Positions 24,101 to 35,802 of a stretch of 64,000 bases of DNA are shown here, in pieces. Source of the DNA: Prunus persica. Lineage: Eukaryota > Streptophyta > Magnoliopsida > Rosales > Rosaceae. The stretch is from positions 31,723,251-31,787,250 of the forward strand of contig NC_034009.1 of the NCBI RefSeq assembly GCF_000346465.2, given 5' to 3'. The position numbers and the translations under genes were made by a program. Positions within the stretch are counted from its first letter, which is position 1, and the number at the start of each line of letters is the position of its first letter. Below the pieces are notes generated by a model, which saw only the letters and a list, made by a program, of their open reading frames with translations, was not told where the DNA came from and did no database searches.

Positions 24101-25127
24101 GAACGAACCATGATGAACAACACAAAATCCACCAGCAGAGATTAAGTGCTTCAAGGGTTCATTGCACTTGCCACTCTCCTACACCAATATAAACATATTT
24201 AATCCTTAAACTCAGTTTTGCATGTGCATCGATACTACTACAACTCTCTATTTACTTATTATATATACATCTAATACTTGTCATTTATTTTTCTTTTGGG
24301 AGTTTTATTATTATGGCCAACATATATATAGGGTTGAAAATGTCGATAAAGGATTTTTAGGGTTTAGTGTCGATAAACATAAACTAATGATAATTTCCAA
24401 ACACAGTGATAGGGTCACTCGAATAATGGAAGACATACGTGGTTGAAAATTTTGTGAACAAGGTTGAAAGTGTTTGGAGTACTGGAAAGAGAAAAGAAAG
24501 GTGCACATATAATCTTTGATATACTTGGATTGGATTATATGCCCTGACTGAGCTGATGGCATTGTTTAAGATGAAGGAATATTAACGTTTGGGATTAGAT
24601 AAAGGACAAGATCAAAGACATGAAAGTAACTTTTTTTTGCTAATTGCAGCTAAGCTAGCGGGGGTCACAAAAGGGCAAGCATATATTGATCTCTAATCCT
24701 AAGCTTGGTTGGGTGGTATATACCTAAATAATTAATTAGGTCTTAAGACTTTGCGTCAATATCATCTTGGTTGGTTTGGAATATAAGGACGAGATAAGAT
24801 CAAAGAGATCATAGATGATGCGAAGATTGCGAATATAATGTACGTAGCAAATCTCCTAGTCAAAGTAGGAGAAAAATCATTAGTATTTCAGAAAAGAAGA
24901 TGCCCCGGATATTTCTAGTATGAGTGGGCCAGGCCAGATTATGCATTCCATATAGTCTGTCAAACCAAGAAAATCAAACTGATGACGGCCAAGTAAAAGT
25001 AAGAAAATGCAGCTGAGATTAGAGAGTGTTGAGAATCATTTTACCTGTGTTAGGGTAAGGGTGACTTTCATCCGTTTAACAAGTAAAGCAATCATTACTA
25101 ATCCAATTGGGCTAAGTATAAATTTGT
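20201..25127. other. Upstream region of CRE1 and spacer, no gene
   Basis: The first 700 bases or so probably contain CRE1 5' UTR and promoter, with a (CT)n tract at about 21085-21153. Beyond that the DNA is AT-rich. Open frames in 22.5-23.3 kb are short, overlapping and show no domain. Simple repeats include (GCATTA)n near 23490-23512 and again near 23606-23622, and an A-run near 21592-21612. Confidence 0.6.
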
Positions 25128-25131
25128 TGGC

Positions 25132-25165
<34 letters not shown>
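25128..25165. repeat. (TA)n microsatellite flanking a foldback element
   Basis: An alternating TA tract directly precedes the foldback element. A second TA tract (25568-25587) directly follows it, suggesting insertion into a TA microsatellite. Confidence 0.85.
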
Positions 25166-25169
<4 letters not shown>

Positions 25170-25569
25170 GAGCTTCCATTGAGGGATCCCTCAAATAAGC
25201 TTATTTGAGGGACACCCCTTGTAGGCCCCACTCCGGATTGTATTTCACTAATCCAAACCGTCTCTTTTGTAGATACTCATTCAAAGATCATCTCTACAAA
25301 AAATCACTTGAATCCGATATCATGTGACCACTCAATTGAGTTATTGAAATTTTAGTACTTTTCTTAAAGCACCGTGTTCATTGATTTTGTAAGACACAAT
25401 TGGATGTCGAAACGGTTTCCGATTTGTCTAATTTTTTTATAAGGATGATCTATGAATGAATACCTAAAAATTAGATGGTTTGGATTATTGGGAAAAGAAT
25501 TGTAGGGTACCCTAAAGGGCGTCCCTCAAATAAAATTATTTAAGGGATCCCTCAATAGAAGGGGACTGT
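25165..25569. mobile_element. Non-autonomous TIR/foldback element with long inverted arms
   Basis: Left end ACAGAGAGCTTCCATTGAGGG pairs with the right end, whose complement reads ACAGTCCCCTTCTATTGAGGG. Inverted similarity then continues with gaps for well over 100 bp on each side ('ATCCAAACCGTCT' against 'ATCCAAACCATCT', 'ATTCAAAGATCATC' against 'ATTCATAGATCATC'). No transposase frame. Each arm also contains its own internal palindrome; the left one (25187-25212, centre AAGCTT) is perfect over 26 bp. Confidence 0.75.
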
Positions 25570-25627
25570 ATATATATATATATATATTGGACTTGGAGCA
25601 TTGAACAGTGTCACCACGAGTTAGGGT

Positions 25628-26061
25628 TAGAGCATGTCCAGTGCGAGCTCTTTTGTCAGGGTAGGAGGCCCATTTACTTAGTTTTGGACCTCCAGCGCAA
25701 AAGATGCAGTTCGGGTAAGGCCTGAGTCCCACCAGCCCTGGCAAGCCTAAAGGCAGATCTTGCATGGGCTTCAGCCCGAAGGCGCTGACGTCATTGAGTA
25801 AAAACAAAAAAAAATAAAAAAACAAAAAACAAAAAAAATATGGATGTTTTCCCTATAAATACACAACAAATTTATTCACTTTCCCTATAAATACATAACA
25901 AGTTTATATTTTGTTGCATATTCTTTTTTTTTTTTTATGCCCTTGCCCAAGCCTTTTGGGGTGGAACCAGAAAAAGCAAGGCTGCTACTATTCAAGTGAA
26001 TAATAGCAGTCATTGCCTTGTCCTTGACTTAGCCTTAGCCTTTTGGAGTGGACATGCTTTT
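25628..26061. mobile_element. MITE A with GAGCATGTCCA termini
   Basis: The left end TTAGAGCATGTCCAGTGC pairs with the right end, whose complement reads TAAAAGCATGTCCACTCC. About 434 bp, no coding frame. It contains TGACGTCA at 25786-25793 followed by A-rich DNA, the same internal layout as MITE B, which starts at its right end. Confidence 0.65.
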
Positions 26062-26507
26062 AGAGCAACTCCTCCAGCATGCCCGGGCAAAGGTGGGGTT
26101 TGGCCCAAAACAGCCTTCCAGCGGACAAATGTTGCACTGGCTGCGGGTGGGCTCCACAAGCCTGGGTTGGCCTTCAGGCAAAAACAGCCCTCAGTCTAAC
26201 CTGGGTTTGCTGACGTCAATGATGACGTCAACAACCAAAAAATAATTTTAAAAAATCTAAAAAAATTAAAAAAAATACTAAACTTTTCAGAATTTTTTTT
26301 AAAATAAATACTTAGTCATATTTTTCACTTTCTACACCAAAACTCTATACAAATTTCTCTCATCATATCTCATGTGAATAGTAATTGTTATGGCAATTGG
26401 TGGAAACACACTTTACTTTTTGCAAGAGCAGCCACTATTCACATAAATAGTAGCTGCTCTAACCCCCCCTTGCCATGACAAAGAGCAAATGGATGGAGTT
26501 GCTCTTA
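26060..26507. mobile_element. MITE B with GAGCAACTCC termini and a double TGACGTCA
   Basis: The left end TTAGAGCAACTCCTCC pairs with the right end, whose complement reads TTAAGAGCAACTCCATCC. About 448 bp, non-coding. GC-rich left half, AT-rich right half ending in the 'gaatagtaattgttatggc' region. A truncated relative lies at about 34180-34355. Confidence 0.7.
26211..26230. promoter_or_regulatory. as-1-like pair of TGACGTCA boxes
   Basis: Two perfect TGACGTCA palindromes lie at 26211-26218 and 26223-26230, start-to-start 12 bp. This equals the spacing of the two TGACG motifs in the as-1 element bound by TGA-class bZIP factors. The pair sits inside MITE B, so any effect on neighbours is conjecture. 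Confidence 0.45.
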
Positions 26508-28435
26508 ACGAATGAATAATTTTGGGTACCAGACCAGAGTCACGACTCACGGATGTAGTCGGTCAATGGCCCGAGGTCGTCTCACATGTCCATTTCATTT
26601 TTGACCAGACAGTGTGGGCTAGTCATGGGCATTTCATGTTCAGTTCATGTATGCAGTCTCTCTCTCGTCATCCACTCTCTGTGTCTCTCTGGCTTACTTT
26701 CCTGCTTTCCTCTCCAAATCACATCAATTTGCAATTGCAGACTATGCAGACTTGCAAGCCCACTCAAAATTCAAATAATTTGCAGACTACTGACTCTCTT
26801 TGTTATGACAGAGGCAGAGGGATAGACTGTGGAGAGCGTGAATCTCATATCATTCTATATTATATGTTCTCCACGTAGTAAACTTAAATGAGCCGTGTGA
26901 AGGAACATGTGGAGAGAGTTGACATGACAACCAACTTCATAAAATTCACGACCTCTTTTTACTTTTGGTCAATTTTTTACCATGCTTTTTGTGAGTGTAA
27001 CCTGGCAGTGGGCCAGTGACAGACGGGTCCATATTCTACAATGAGTCCATTATGCTAACATCGGCTCTGGTCTGGTTCTGTTAATTCAATTATAAGCCCA
27101 AGCCCCGAAGTTTCATTTTTGCATAACAAGCAAAAGGCAATGTGTTTTGTAATTTAGGCTCGTATTTTTCTTTTTTTTTCTTTTCTTTTTTTTTTATAAA
27201 TGTAATTTAGGTTGTATTGATTGTATAGTCATTTTGTTTTGGTTTTACAATAAAATGAAAATATAGAAAAACTTGCATGAAACGAGAATAATATTATTTT
27301 GCATGAAATTAACGCTGATTCATATACAAAAGAAATCAGAGCAAGAGAATATAATAATAGAATAAGAGTATGGTTTGGAGCTCGAAGCAAATCAACATTC
27401 CATCATGAAGCAGTTGCTTTGTTTTTATTTATGCAGCCAAAGTAAAAGTAACATCAATCAATCAAACAAAGCAACAAAAGCAAATATCGGGAAGATACAT
27501 TCACACATGCGAAGAAAATAAATAAAACATACTCAGGATCTGATTAGAGCAACAATTATGTATCTCGTAGGGCTCTACACTACACCCAAAGGATTAACTA
27601 GGTATGTTTTATTTCAAGGGGAGGGGGGTGGGGGACCAATTCTCATTTCATCACATCCGTGACACGTGTCACCACCACGTGCTAGTGGTCGGCCATTTCT
27701 TTATTTATTTTCTAATATTTTCGATTTCCTTGAATTAATTTTGGGAGTTTGTGAAGTGTGGGCAGCAAGTCTTGTACTCGAGTGGCAGCATGAATGAAGC
27801 TGTCGGGTCTTAGTGGGCCGATCCATTTGTAAGACTAAGAGACTAGTAAAGTTTCCTTTGACGTCTGTCGTTTTTCTTTGCCTTTTTATTTTTTATAAAA
27901 ACTCATTTCTTTGGGTTATTGTTCCAACTCCACCCCCATTGTGCAATTATAATTTATTTACAATATCTAGTCGCTGAGTCAACTCAACCTACACGGGTTT
28001 TAAATTACCATCCAATCCAATCTGATTCACATGCCAAAACTTCGAGTTTAAAAATCTTCCAATATCGGATGATGCGATAAACAATCATGATTTTGACCTA
28101 AAACGAATGTCGTTGTTAAATTACAAGAAAGGGAAAAGCATCGTACCCCACGTTTGTTATACAAATACAATTCGGTCATTTCACAGTTGAAGATGAGATC
28201 TTTGCAAATATTTGTGGACCCACCTTTAAGGTAAGCACAGGCCTCCCCCAACCTTGTTTTGGTGCTCACAAAGGAAGGTAAGCACAGGCCTCCCTATTTG
28301 CTTGCTTGTCAGCTTGCATGGTGTTGGACTTGAGTATATGTGTGTCCCATATGTTGGAGCCATAAATAAAAGAAATCTACAAGTGGGATAAAATAAATGT
28401 AAGAAAAGCAAAGCAAATGAATTATGAAATTAATG
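26508..28435. other. Spacer, no gene seen
   Basis: AT-rich spacer. The open frame near 26522-26878 covers a CT-rich tract and has no recognisable domain. A CACGTG-containing run occurs near 27664-27682. Nothing else supported. Confidence 0.5.
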
Positions 28436-28443
28436 GATAAAAG

Positions 28444-29354
28444 TAGGGGTGGGCATCAATCCGGCCGATCCGGTCAATCCGGCCGAACCGATTATATTGG
28501 ATTGGTTTGGTTTGGTTTTGACCAAAGAAAAAGTCAACATTTTGAAAAACCGAACCGAACCGGTTTGGTTTGGTTCAGTTGTGGTTTGAGAGTTTTAAAA
28601 ACTGTCCTAAACCGAACCGGACCGATTATAAATCAATTTATTATTTATTTAATTTAGTTTACATGTGGCAAGGTTTGTGTGCGTTTTGTGAGTCCGCGTA
28701 TCTGAATGTTGGTGCACGTTTTGATCTTCTAATTTGCATATCCCAGTTATTTGTGTGTGCTTGTATTTCCCTCTCTTTCTATCTCTACTATGTGTGTTTG
28801 CTCTTTGTGTTGTGTGGCTCTTCTTACTCTATCTATCTTAATTAATGGGTCCATTTCATAATTTCATACGCATTCAAACTCCACCTCTGTGATAAAAGTA
28901 TTTACCTCTCTATGATAAAAGCTTTTCATTTGTTTGTATTGTGATGAATGCAATGAGTAAATTTAATGCTACTGAGTAAATTTAATGCTACTTGGTTAAT
29001 GCAAATTTTGTATTTGTTTGTTTTGATGGAAATTGTGAACTTAGATGCTAGACATTGGACAACCTTTGAATAAATGGAATGATGTTGTATTAGCCTTTGA
29101 TGGAATGGAATGGAATGATATAATGGCAAAATGTTAGCATTATAATGTAAGAGCAGGTTGAAAAATGCATGGTTTTGTGTTAGGCACAAACAGGCCGAAC
29201 CAATCCGAACCAAACCGATTACAAGTGGTTTGGATTGGTTCGGTTTCCATTATGATTTTAGGTTAATCCGAACCAAACCGGACTGTTATTTTCTTATTGG
29301 TTCAGCTGTGGTTTGAGAGTAAAACCGAACCAATCCGGACCGTGCCCACCCCTA
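28444..29354. mobile_element. Non-autonomous hAT transposon with perfect 8-bp target duplication
   Basis: 911 bp bounded by the 12-bp inverted termini TAGGGGTGGGCA and TGCCCACCCCTA. The target duplication GATAAAAG occurs at 28436-28443 and 29355-29362 without mismatch. Subterminal regions are dense in aaccgaacc/ggttcggtt repeats on both sides, typical of hAT transposase binding regions. No transposase frame. A 19-bp tandem duplication (gagtaaatttaatgctac unit) lies near 28953-28992. Confidence 0.92.
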
Positions 29355-29362
29355 GATAAAAG

Positions 29363-29672
29363 GCATGTGTGAGGTGCGCGGCCTTATGTTATGTGCTGCA
29401 TGTAAATTGTAAGGCATGTAAGTGAGCAAGTGGGAGATGATGATGATGATGATGAGACGGAAGTTATGGGTAGTCCATCTCATCTGACTGACAAAAGATA
29501 ATCTGTATCAGTATGTATGTGTGTTATGTAAATACTGGAAAGAATCTGACCCTTCTTTTAAAAGTGAAACAAGAATGAACAGTGAGTGACTGAACGAGCA
29601 AAGAGACACTACACTTTGCAAGTATCTTTTTATGTGGGACTTGAACCAAGTACTCTTTGCTTTCTCTGTTTG

Positions 29673-29705
<33 letters not shown>

Positions 29706-32333
29706 GATTTGATTTGTTTCATACTAATAGGTTGCTGTTGGAGAGTGGAAGAGCCCAAAATTCAACAAAAATAGTGGTTAAGTGTGTTATCTGATTTTCC
29801 TTTTCTCTGTCTGATATCTTTCTGACTTTACACCATCATCCCCATCCCTCCTACCACTTCTTTCCCATAATTGTACACCTTTCTCTGTCTCTGCCTTCCT
29901 TCCCCCATCTTATCCTCATTTATTTCTCCCTTAATTCCTTTTACCCACTCCTTTTCTGGTAAAAAATACTTGCAAAGAAACCCAGATAAGATAATAGGCC
30001 TGTCTCTTTAGTCCTTGTGGTGGTGGCACTTCCCTTAAGTGGCATGAGGCATATCCCCAAACCATAGCCTGCAACTTCAAGACTATGTATGTATGAACTC
30101 TCTCTACCTCTATAGATTTGATTTTGATTGCAGCTTTTCTGCTCTTTTCATATGCTTTTCTTTGCACTCGCTGTAGTCCTAGGCTTTTCTGCTTATAGTT
30201 AATTTCTTTCCTTTTGTTTATTTTTGGTTTTTGGGTCTAAAATCACTACAATTCAACCTACTACTACTTCTGTCTTGTTTAGGAGGGTCTTGGTTGTGAA
30301 TGGTTGAATTTATTTTGAGCTCTGTCAGTGACTTGTACAGGACTGGTGAGCTTTGGTTGATTTTATGCTTCTGAGTATTTCATATGATGTATTCTAGTTT
30401 TTGTTTGAATATATTCAGTCCGGACTTTCTGGGCTTCTTTATTGTGTGATCTTCTTTTCGACTATTCTTTCTCCCCGAATAAACCAAAGATTATGCTTTT
30501 TCTGAAGTTGAACCTCTTGCTTTGGATGCTTGTTTGGTTGTGCTGAGTTGTAGTACCTAATTCATATTATTATTACAGTAAACCAGTAGATGTTAACTTG
30601 TAGTAGATTATCAAAAGTAAAAGGTGAAAAGCAAGGTCCATTTTGATCATCTCTAGATGGAAGCAATTTTTTTGGTTGCTTATAACAAAATTTAAAGGAG
30701 ATCATTCAAAAAGAATACTGACATGCTGAAGAATCGTGGATCTTTATTGAAAATTTATAAAGTATTGATGTCTCCTATGGGCTTTTGATGTTAACAGCAT
30801 TTGGTATTAGGTGGTAGGTAGAAGCTAATTCATGGAAGTAGCTGAGGAAACCTTTCCACTAATTGATTTGGTATTCTGCTGTTTAATAATTTAGGAGTAC
30901 TGGTATTCAAAAGTACCTCAAGTTTGTCATGTATATCCACATGGATGAAGACAATTTGGGTACCACTACATATCAGAAAAATTGAAAAAGAATACCACTT
31001 TTCATAGTATAGTCCAATGAAAGTACTTATCACCCACAATCATATGGAACAAGGGATTGCATACTAATCCCTTATTCCGAACAATCTTGTTAATTTGTTC
31101 ATGCATTAGCTACTGTCTTGAGAAGCATATATGTATGAGCATGACAATATCATGGTAATACGATTTCGTAATTTGATGGAAATCTGTCTTTTCCATGTTC
31201 TCCAATTTGAATCTTAACATCCTGTCTCAAACTTTGGGTAAACCATGGTTGTAGTTTTTCAAGTTCTGTCTTTCCATTTAAATGCCACTTAGAGACAACT
31301 AATAACAGAATGTTTACTGATTTCTCATGATGATTCCCCACCTTTTAGAGATGCACCCTTTTCGAGATAAAGAGACACAAAGGCACCCCAGAGCACAATT
31401 TTTCTTTGCAGAACTCTTATGTGACAAACAAATATGTTCTCAGGACACCTTTCCCTTATTGAAGTTATGACTTTCACCTGTGAGGTATAAAGCTCCTTCC
31501 TGAGTTTCTTTTGTTTTTTCTTTTTTGATCAGTAAGTTCCTTACAGAGATTTTGAGATTGTACTATTCCCATTTCCTAATTGCTTAAGGAAAAGCTTCTA
31601 CACAATATGATATCAGAGGAAATAGTGGTGTTTGAATCCCAAGGCCTTCCAAGCTCCAGTCAATTTCAGAATCTCGCACATTAGATTCACACATGAGAGA
31701 AATGTTTGATAGTTTTAAATAGGAATCTCACTATTAAGACAGAGAATCTCCACTAAACTAGAAAAAAGCATGAGTCACAATATATTACTTTTAGAGAGTG
31801 TTCATACGTGCAGGCCTTGTAAGCTCCATGTTCCATAGAATGTTATGCATTGTGTTTGACATAATTGTTTTATGAGTTTCTGTTATGTAGTTTGCTGATG
31901 GAACACGGCTGGTCGTGTTTCTTTATATGGAATCGCTAGCTAGGAATTGTGTAGCAACTACTAGGGAAAAGTGCATGATTCATGTTCAAAAGGAAGACAG
32001 TGATAAGTTGATTGGTGTTTATTAGATGAGATGAAATATTTTCTTTTTTGGTCAAGATATTGTATAATCAAATGAAAGTTGGTGGGATTTCTGTCCATGT
32101 GTTTTCACATGCATCCCATTTACCGCCATCAATCCCTCGTTGCAAATTCTCTTGCTACGAAATAGAAGAGAAGAAAGAATCCTAATATGTCATGAAAAAT
32201 GACTCATTCTGGCATTCGTGATTGCAGGCGAAGAGCTAGCTGACGACGACACTGTCAGCAGTTCCTTCAATTCTTCGTCTGATTTCTGATATATAGAAGA
32301 AACAAGTTCGCGACTTCACTGTCCTGCTGAAAC
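29363..32333. other. Upstream region of the C2H2 gene, probable 5' UTR intron
   Basis: No coding frame. A (CT)n tract occurs at about 29674-29702. A good acceptor (gtgattgcag, ending at 32229) lies about 105 bases before the ATG, so a 5' UTR intron reaching back toward roughly 30.1 kb is plausible. ZFP genes of this class often carry such an intron; the donor cannot be fixed by reading alone. Confidence 0.4.
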
Positions 32334-33116
32334 ATGGTCACACCAAACTTGAACTTGGAATATGAAAATGATTCGGAAGTTTCAAGCCAAGAAAATTTCA
32401 ACATCCCTCTGCAAGAAGAATCCCATGATCTCTCTAAGGATAGCACCACCACTTCTTCCTGCCTCACAAATCAGACAAACCTCCAACAACAAGATCCGGG
32501 GCCTATTTCCCTCAACTTGACACTCCAGTTTAGCTCCCGTGACATTGAATTGAAGGGCACAGGGGAGACTAGCAGTACTGAAGGAGCTGCACCCCCTACT
32601 TCAGAAGCAACAATGCCAAGGGTGTTCTCATGCAACTACTGCAAGCGTAAGTTCTATAGCTCACAGGCACTTGGTGGCCATCAGAATGCTCACAAGAGAG
32701 AGAGGACAATGGCCAAGCGTGCTATGCGTATGGGAATGTTTCCTGACAGGTACACTAGCTTGGCATCTCTTCCCCTGCATGGTTCTGCTGCTTCTGCATT
32801 TCGATCTCTTGGTATCGAAGCTCATGCTGCAGTGCACCAAAACATTATGATACCATCCGATCAGAGGCTCCCTGTCCCTGACACAAGAGGTGTGGCAAGG
32901 TTTCAGCAAGGCTATTTTGGAGTGCCAATGTTTATGGAAGAGGATGATGTGGGTATGTTTTGGCCTGGGAGTTTCCGTCAGGTGGGTGAGGGAGTTGGAG
33001 GTCGTCATTCGAATATGCAGTTTTCTCAAAATCCAACAATGAATTCAGGAGGATCCACCATGCCACCAAATACAAAGACAAGTTCATCTTCACCTGATCT
33101 TACTTTAAAGCTCTGA
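32334..33116 (+). CDS. ZFP4: Single C2H2 zinc-finger repressor, ZFP4-like
   Basis: An intronless frame of 260 residues. One plant-type C2H2 finger begins near residue 98, CNYCKRKF...SQALGGHQNAHKRER, with the QALGGH signature used for DNA contact and CX2CX12HX3H spacing. Two LxLxL EAR-type repression motifs are visible: SLNLTL at about 58-63 and DLTLKL at the extreme C-terminus. An acidic Ser-rich N-terminus precedes the finger. Single-finger proteins with a C-terminal EAR motif belong to the ZFP1-ZFP7/KNU group of nuclear repressors in organ and trichome development. ZFP4 is chosen from overall layout and from the nearby TMK gene, because as I recall ZFP4 and TMK1 are neighbours in Arabidopsis. 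Member identity within the group is less certain than the family. Confidence 0.85.
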   Translation: MVTPNLNLEYENDSEVSSQENFNIPLQEESHDLSKDSTTTSSCLTNQTNLQQQDPGPISLNLTLQFSSRDIELKGTGETSSTEGAAPPTSEATMPRVFSCNYCKRKFYSSQALGGHQNAHKRERTMAKRAMRMGMFPDRYTSLASLPLHGSAASAFRSLGIEAHAAVHQNIMIPSDQRLPVPDTRGVARFQQGYFGVPMFMEEDDVGMFWPGSFRQVGEGVGGRHSNMQFSQNPTMNSGGSTMPPNTKTSSSSPDLTLKL

Positions 33117-33945
33117 GATTTTTGTTTTCTGTTTAGATATATTTCCTTTTAGACATGCTGCCATGCCATGAATAGTATTATTAACTTTGTACAGTGAGAT
33201 ATGCATTTTTAGCGGCTGCAGATTTCTAAATTTTTTATGGCTGTATTTGTTTCTTTTGTAAGGATGATGTTCTTGGTGTTAATTGCTACTGATGTATAAC
33301 AAGTTTTGGAGGTGAAGATGATTGATAAGCCTTGTGATGATCATGATGTCTGCAGTTGTGGTTTATGATTAATGGGATGGCAATAATTGGTTTAAGCTTG
33401 AATTTCATAATTTTCTGTTCTTTTCTTGTTTGATTGGTAAAGCCTAATTGGTCACACAAACGACTTATAGTTCAAGTTGTTAAGTGTATTGACCCACGCA
33501 TTCGAATTCTTATGTTCAAATCATCCCCCAATATAATCAAGACATGTATAAAAAAATAAAAAATAAACAGTCAACTATTTTGAAATGATTGATAAAAAGC
33601 AGGAATGTTTGGATCTAATATTAGCAAAAATGATTAATGAATTAATTAAATAATTAAAGTAACGCGGATAGCGTAAATGATTGGAAAAGATCCATCGACG
33701 CCTCGACACCGTAACGAAATGTAAGGCGTTTATCATGGTCCTCCTACCTGTCGTTGGTTTAGCTGACCAATTTACCATTTCATATGGACTTAACTTGAAT
33801 GTTGAATTTTTAAGAGAGAGTAGATGCTTTGAGTCTTTCTCGAGCTCGCTTAACTTGAAAAGCATCCTTTCAAATTCTATAACGTGATTAAAAGATTATT
33901 AGTCTAAAGTATGAATGGCGCGTGTATTTAGAGGAGGATGCTTAT
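33117..33945. other. 3' UTR of the C2H2 gene and spacer
   Basis: The first 200-300 bases after the stop are T-rich and probably 3' UTR. No further gene is visible. Confidence 0.5.
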
Positions 33946-34131
33946 ACTCTCTTTTTTTTCTTTTTTTCTTTTTTGTAATAGAAAGTTTAAAGGGGGAAGC
34001 TACCCCATTCCAAGGCCCTTTTTTCGTTTTTACATATTACCCATTAAGAGGGATTATCGATAACGGGACTCGAACCTAGATATTGATAACAAAAAGAACA
34101 ATCTTTACCAACTCCACCAACCCTCGTTGGC
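33946..34131 (-). mobile_element. tRNA-derived SINE
   Basis: Read on the minus strand, the element begins with an RNA polymerase III box A-like stretch (GGTTGGTGGAGTTGGTAAAG) and then box B (GGTTCGAGTCCCG) at about 34063-34076. It ends in an A-rich tail, seen as T-runs at 33951-33976 on the plus strand. Flanks AGGATGCTTAT (33935-33945) and AGGATGTTTAT (34132-34142) are a target duplication of 11 bp with one mismatch. About 186 bp in all. Confidence 0.82.
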
Positions 34132-34179
34132 AGGATGTTTATTCTTAAACAAATGCTCAATGTATAAATTCATAATCTC

Positions 34180-34355
34180 TCAGCGCAAGTCCAGCAGGCC
34201 TGAAGGCAAGAACAACCTGAGGATGAAATTTTTTATAAACAAAATTATCAAAAAATTCAGAATTTTTTTTATACATACTTAGCAATTTATTATTATTAAT
34301 AATCTCATACATATAAATAAAATTAATCCCAAATGAATAGTAATTGCCATTGAGT
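34180..34355. repeat. Truncated relative of MITE B
   Basis: Shares the order of short matches with 26170-26400: 'ggcctgaaggcaa' against 'ggccttcaggcaa', 'ttcagaatttttttt' then 'acttag', and 'gaatagtaattg'. The terminal inverted repeats are not recognisable. Confidence 0.5.
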
Positions 34356-35802
34356 CTAAAATATCGATGGTATCGGAAATATCGATAGTCCAAAAACACG
34401 AAAATTTCAATGGAAATATTGGGATATTATCGATATCGATAAAAATTGAATAAAAACCAAGAAAATTGTAAGAAAAACTTGAAAATTTTTATTGAAACTT
34501 TGGAAGATGTTTATTTAGTCATTTATCTATTAGTTTATCAACAAAAATTAGAAGGAAATGCATTGCATGATGAGTTTAACTTATTTAAATTGATTATTGT
34601 AGAAAATATGTGGCAATTAATGAAAGAAGATTAAACACACCATAATCATTTATATATAATAATTTACTACAATATTTTACACTTTATACATTGCAAGGTA
34701 AGCAATGGCGAATCCATGAATTTTTATAGGGGTAGGCTAAATAATTTTATTTTTTTAGATGAGATATATTATAAGCTTTTTTTCTCTTGAAACAGAAATG
34801 TAAATAAAATTTTATAAATCAAACAAAGTCACATTACAAGCAAATATAACACAAAGAAGTACAAAATATAAATAAATATCAAATCAAACACATTGTCCAA
34901 CTTCAAAAAAATATGTTCGATTGCAAACAAATTTTGAGAGCTTGCCCTTCGAATCTCATCACGTTGATTGATTGGATGTTCACAAATTGGAATGCTTTTC
35001 CCAGGGTCCTATTCTAAAGAAGCAACATCAAACTCTTTAGATTCAACAAATTGAGATCTGAATTCAAAAATTTCCTCAGGAGTTGAAGTATCAACATTAG
35101 ATTTGTTATCGTTATCACTTTTTTTGAAGAATAAATAAATAGTTTTTCCTATCTTTTGCATGTCTATTACCATCATGTGGCATGATATCCTAACAAGAAA
35201 TACTAGACACCAAAAGTCATATATGCTAATTAATATTTCAAGTTGCAAAAATAAAACATATTTCAATAATCTCCAAAAAAATTCACCCAAACCCTAAATC
35301 ATAAAAACTTAACAACAATTAAAATTAAAAATTGAATATATATATATATTTAAAAACAAAAAAAAAACTTACCAATATTGAAGAACCCACTGAAGATAAG
35401 TTGGTACAATTTTTTAGAGGAGGAGAGCTATTTCCTCTAGGCTCTCAAGGTTCAAATATGGTGTTTTGAGTGGCTAGAAGAAATCTTTTGATGTTTGCTC
35501 TCTGTTGGTGTAGCCCAATATCAGTACCATTAGAATAGCTCAAGTTGGTAGAGCCTAAGCGTGAGTTCTGCTTCTAATCAAATTTATATAGGTTTGGATT
35601 GATATTTATTATTTCCTATATGCTTCAGAAGTGGGCATATTTTAAATAGAAAATCGAACTATTATTTACTTTACTTAGATTGGGCTATTATTAGTTTATT
35701 ATATTTATTTGATACAGTATACTAATATTTATTGGAGTAAGAATAAACTTATAAAATTTAAATCATATTTAATAGAGTTTCCATTTACATATTATCACAA
35801 AA
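34356..35802. other. AT-rich spacer, no gene
   Basis: Starts with cgatatt-type repeats (34370-34445) like those at 330-520. The short open frames at 34446-34634 and 35009-35290 have no recognisable domain and may be relics of a transposon. Nothing firm. Confidence 0.45.

Noticed and set aside
28424..28845. Two overlapping frames inside the hAT element as a transposase
   Set aside because: Short, made of aaccgaacc-type repeats, with no hAT dimerisation or catalytic motif.
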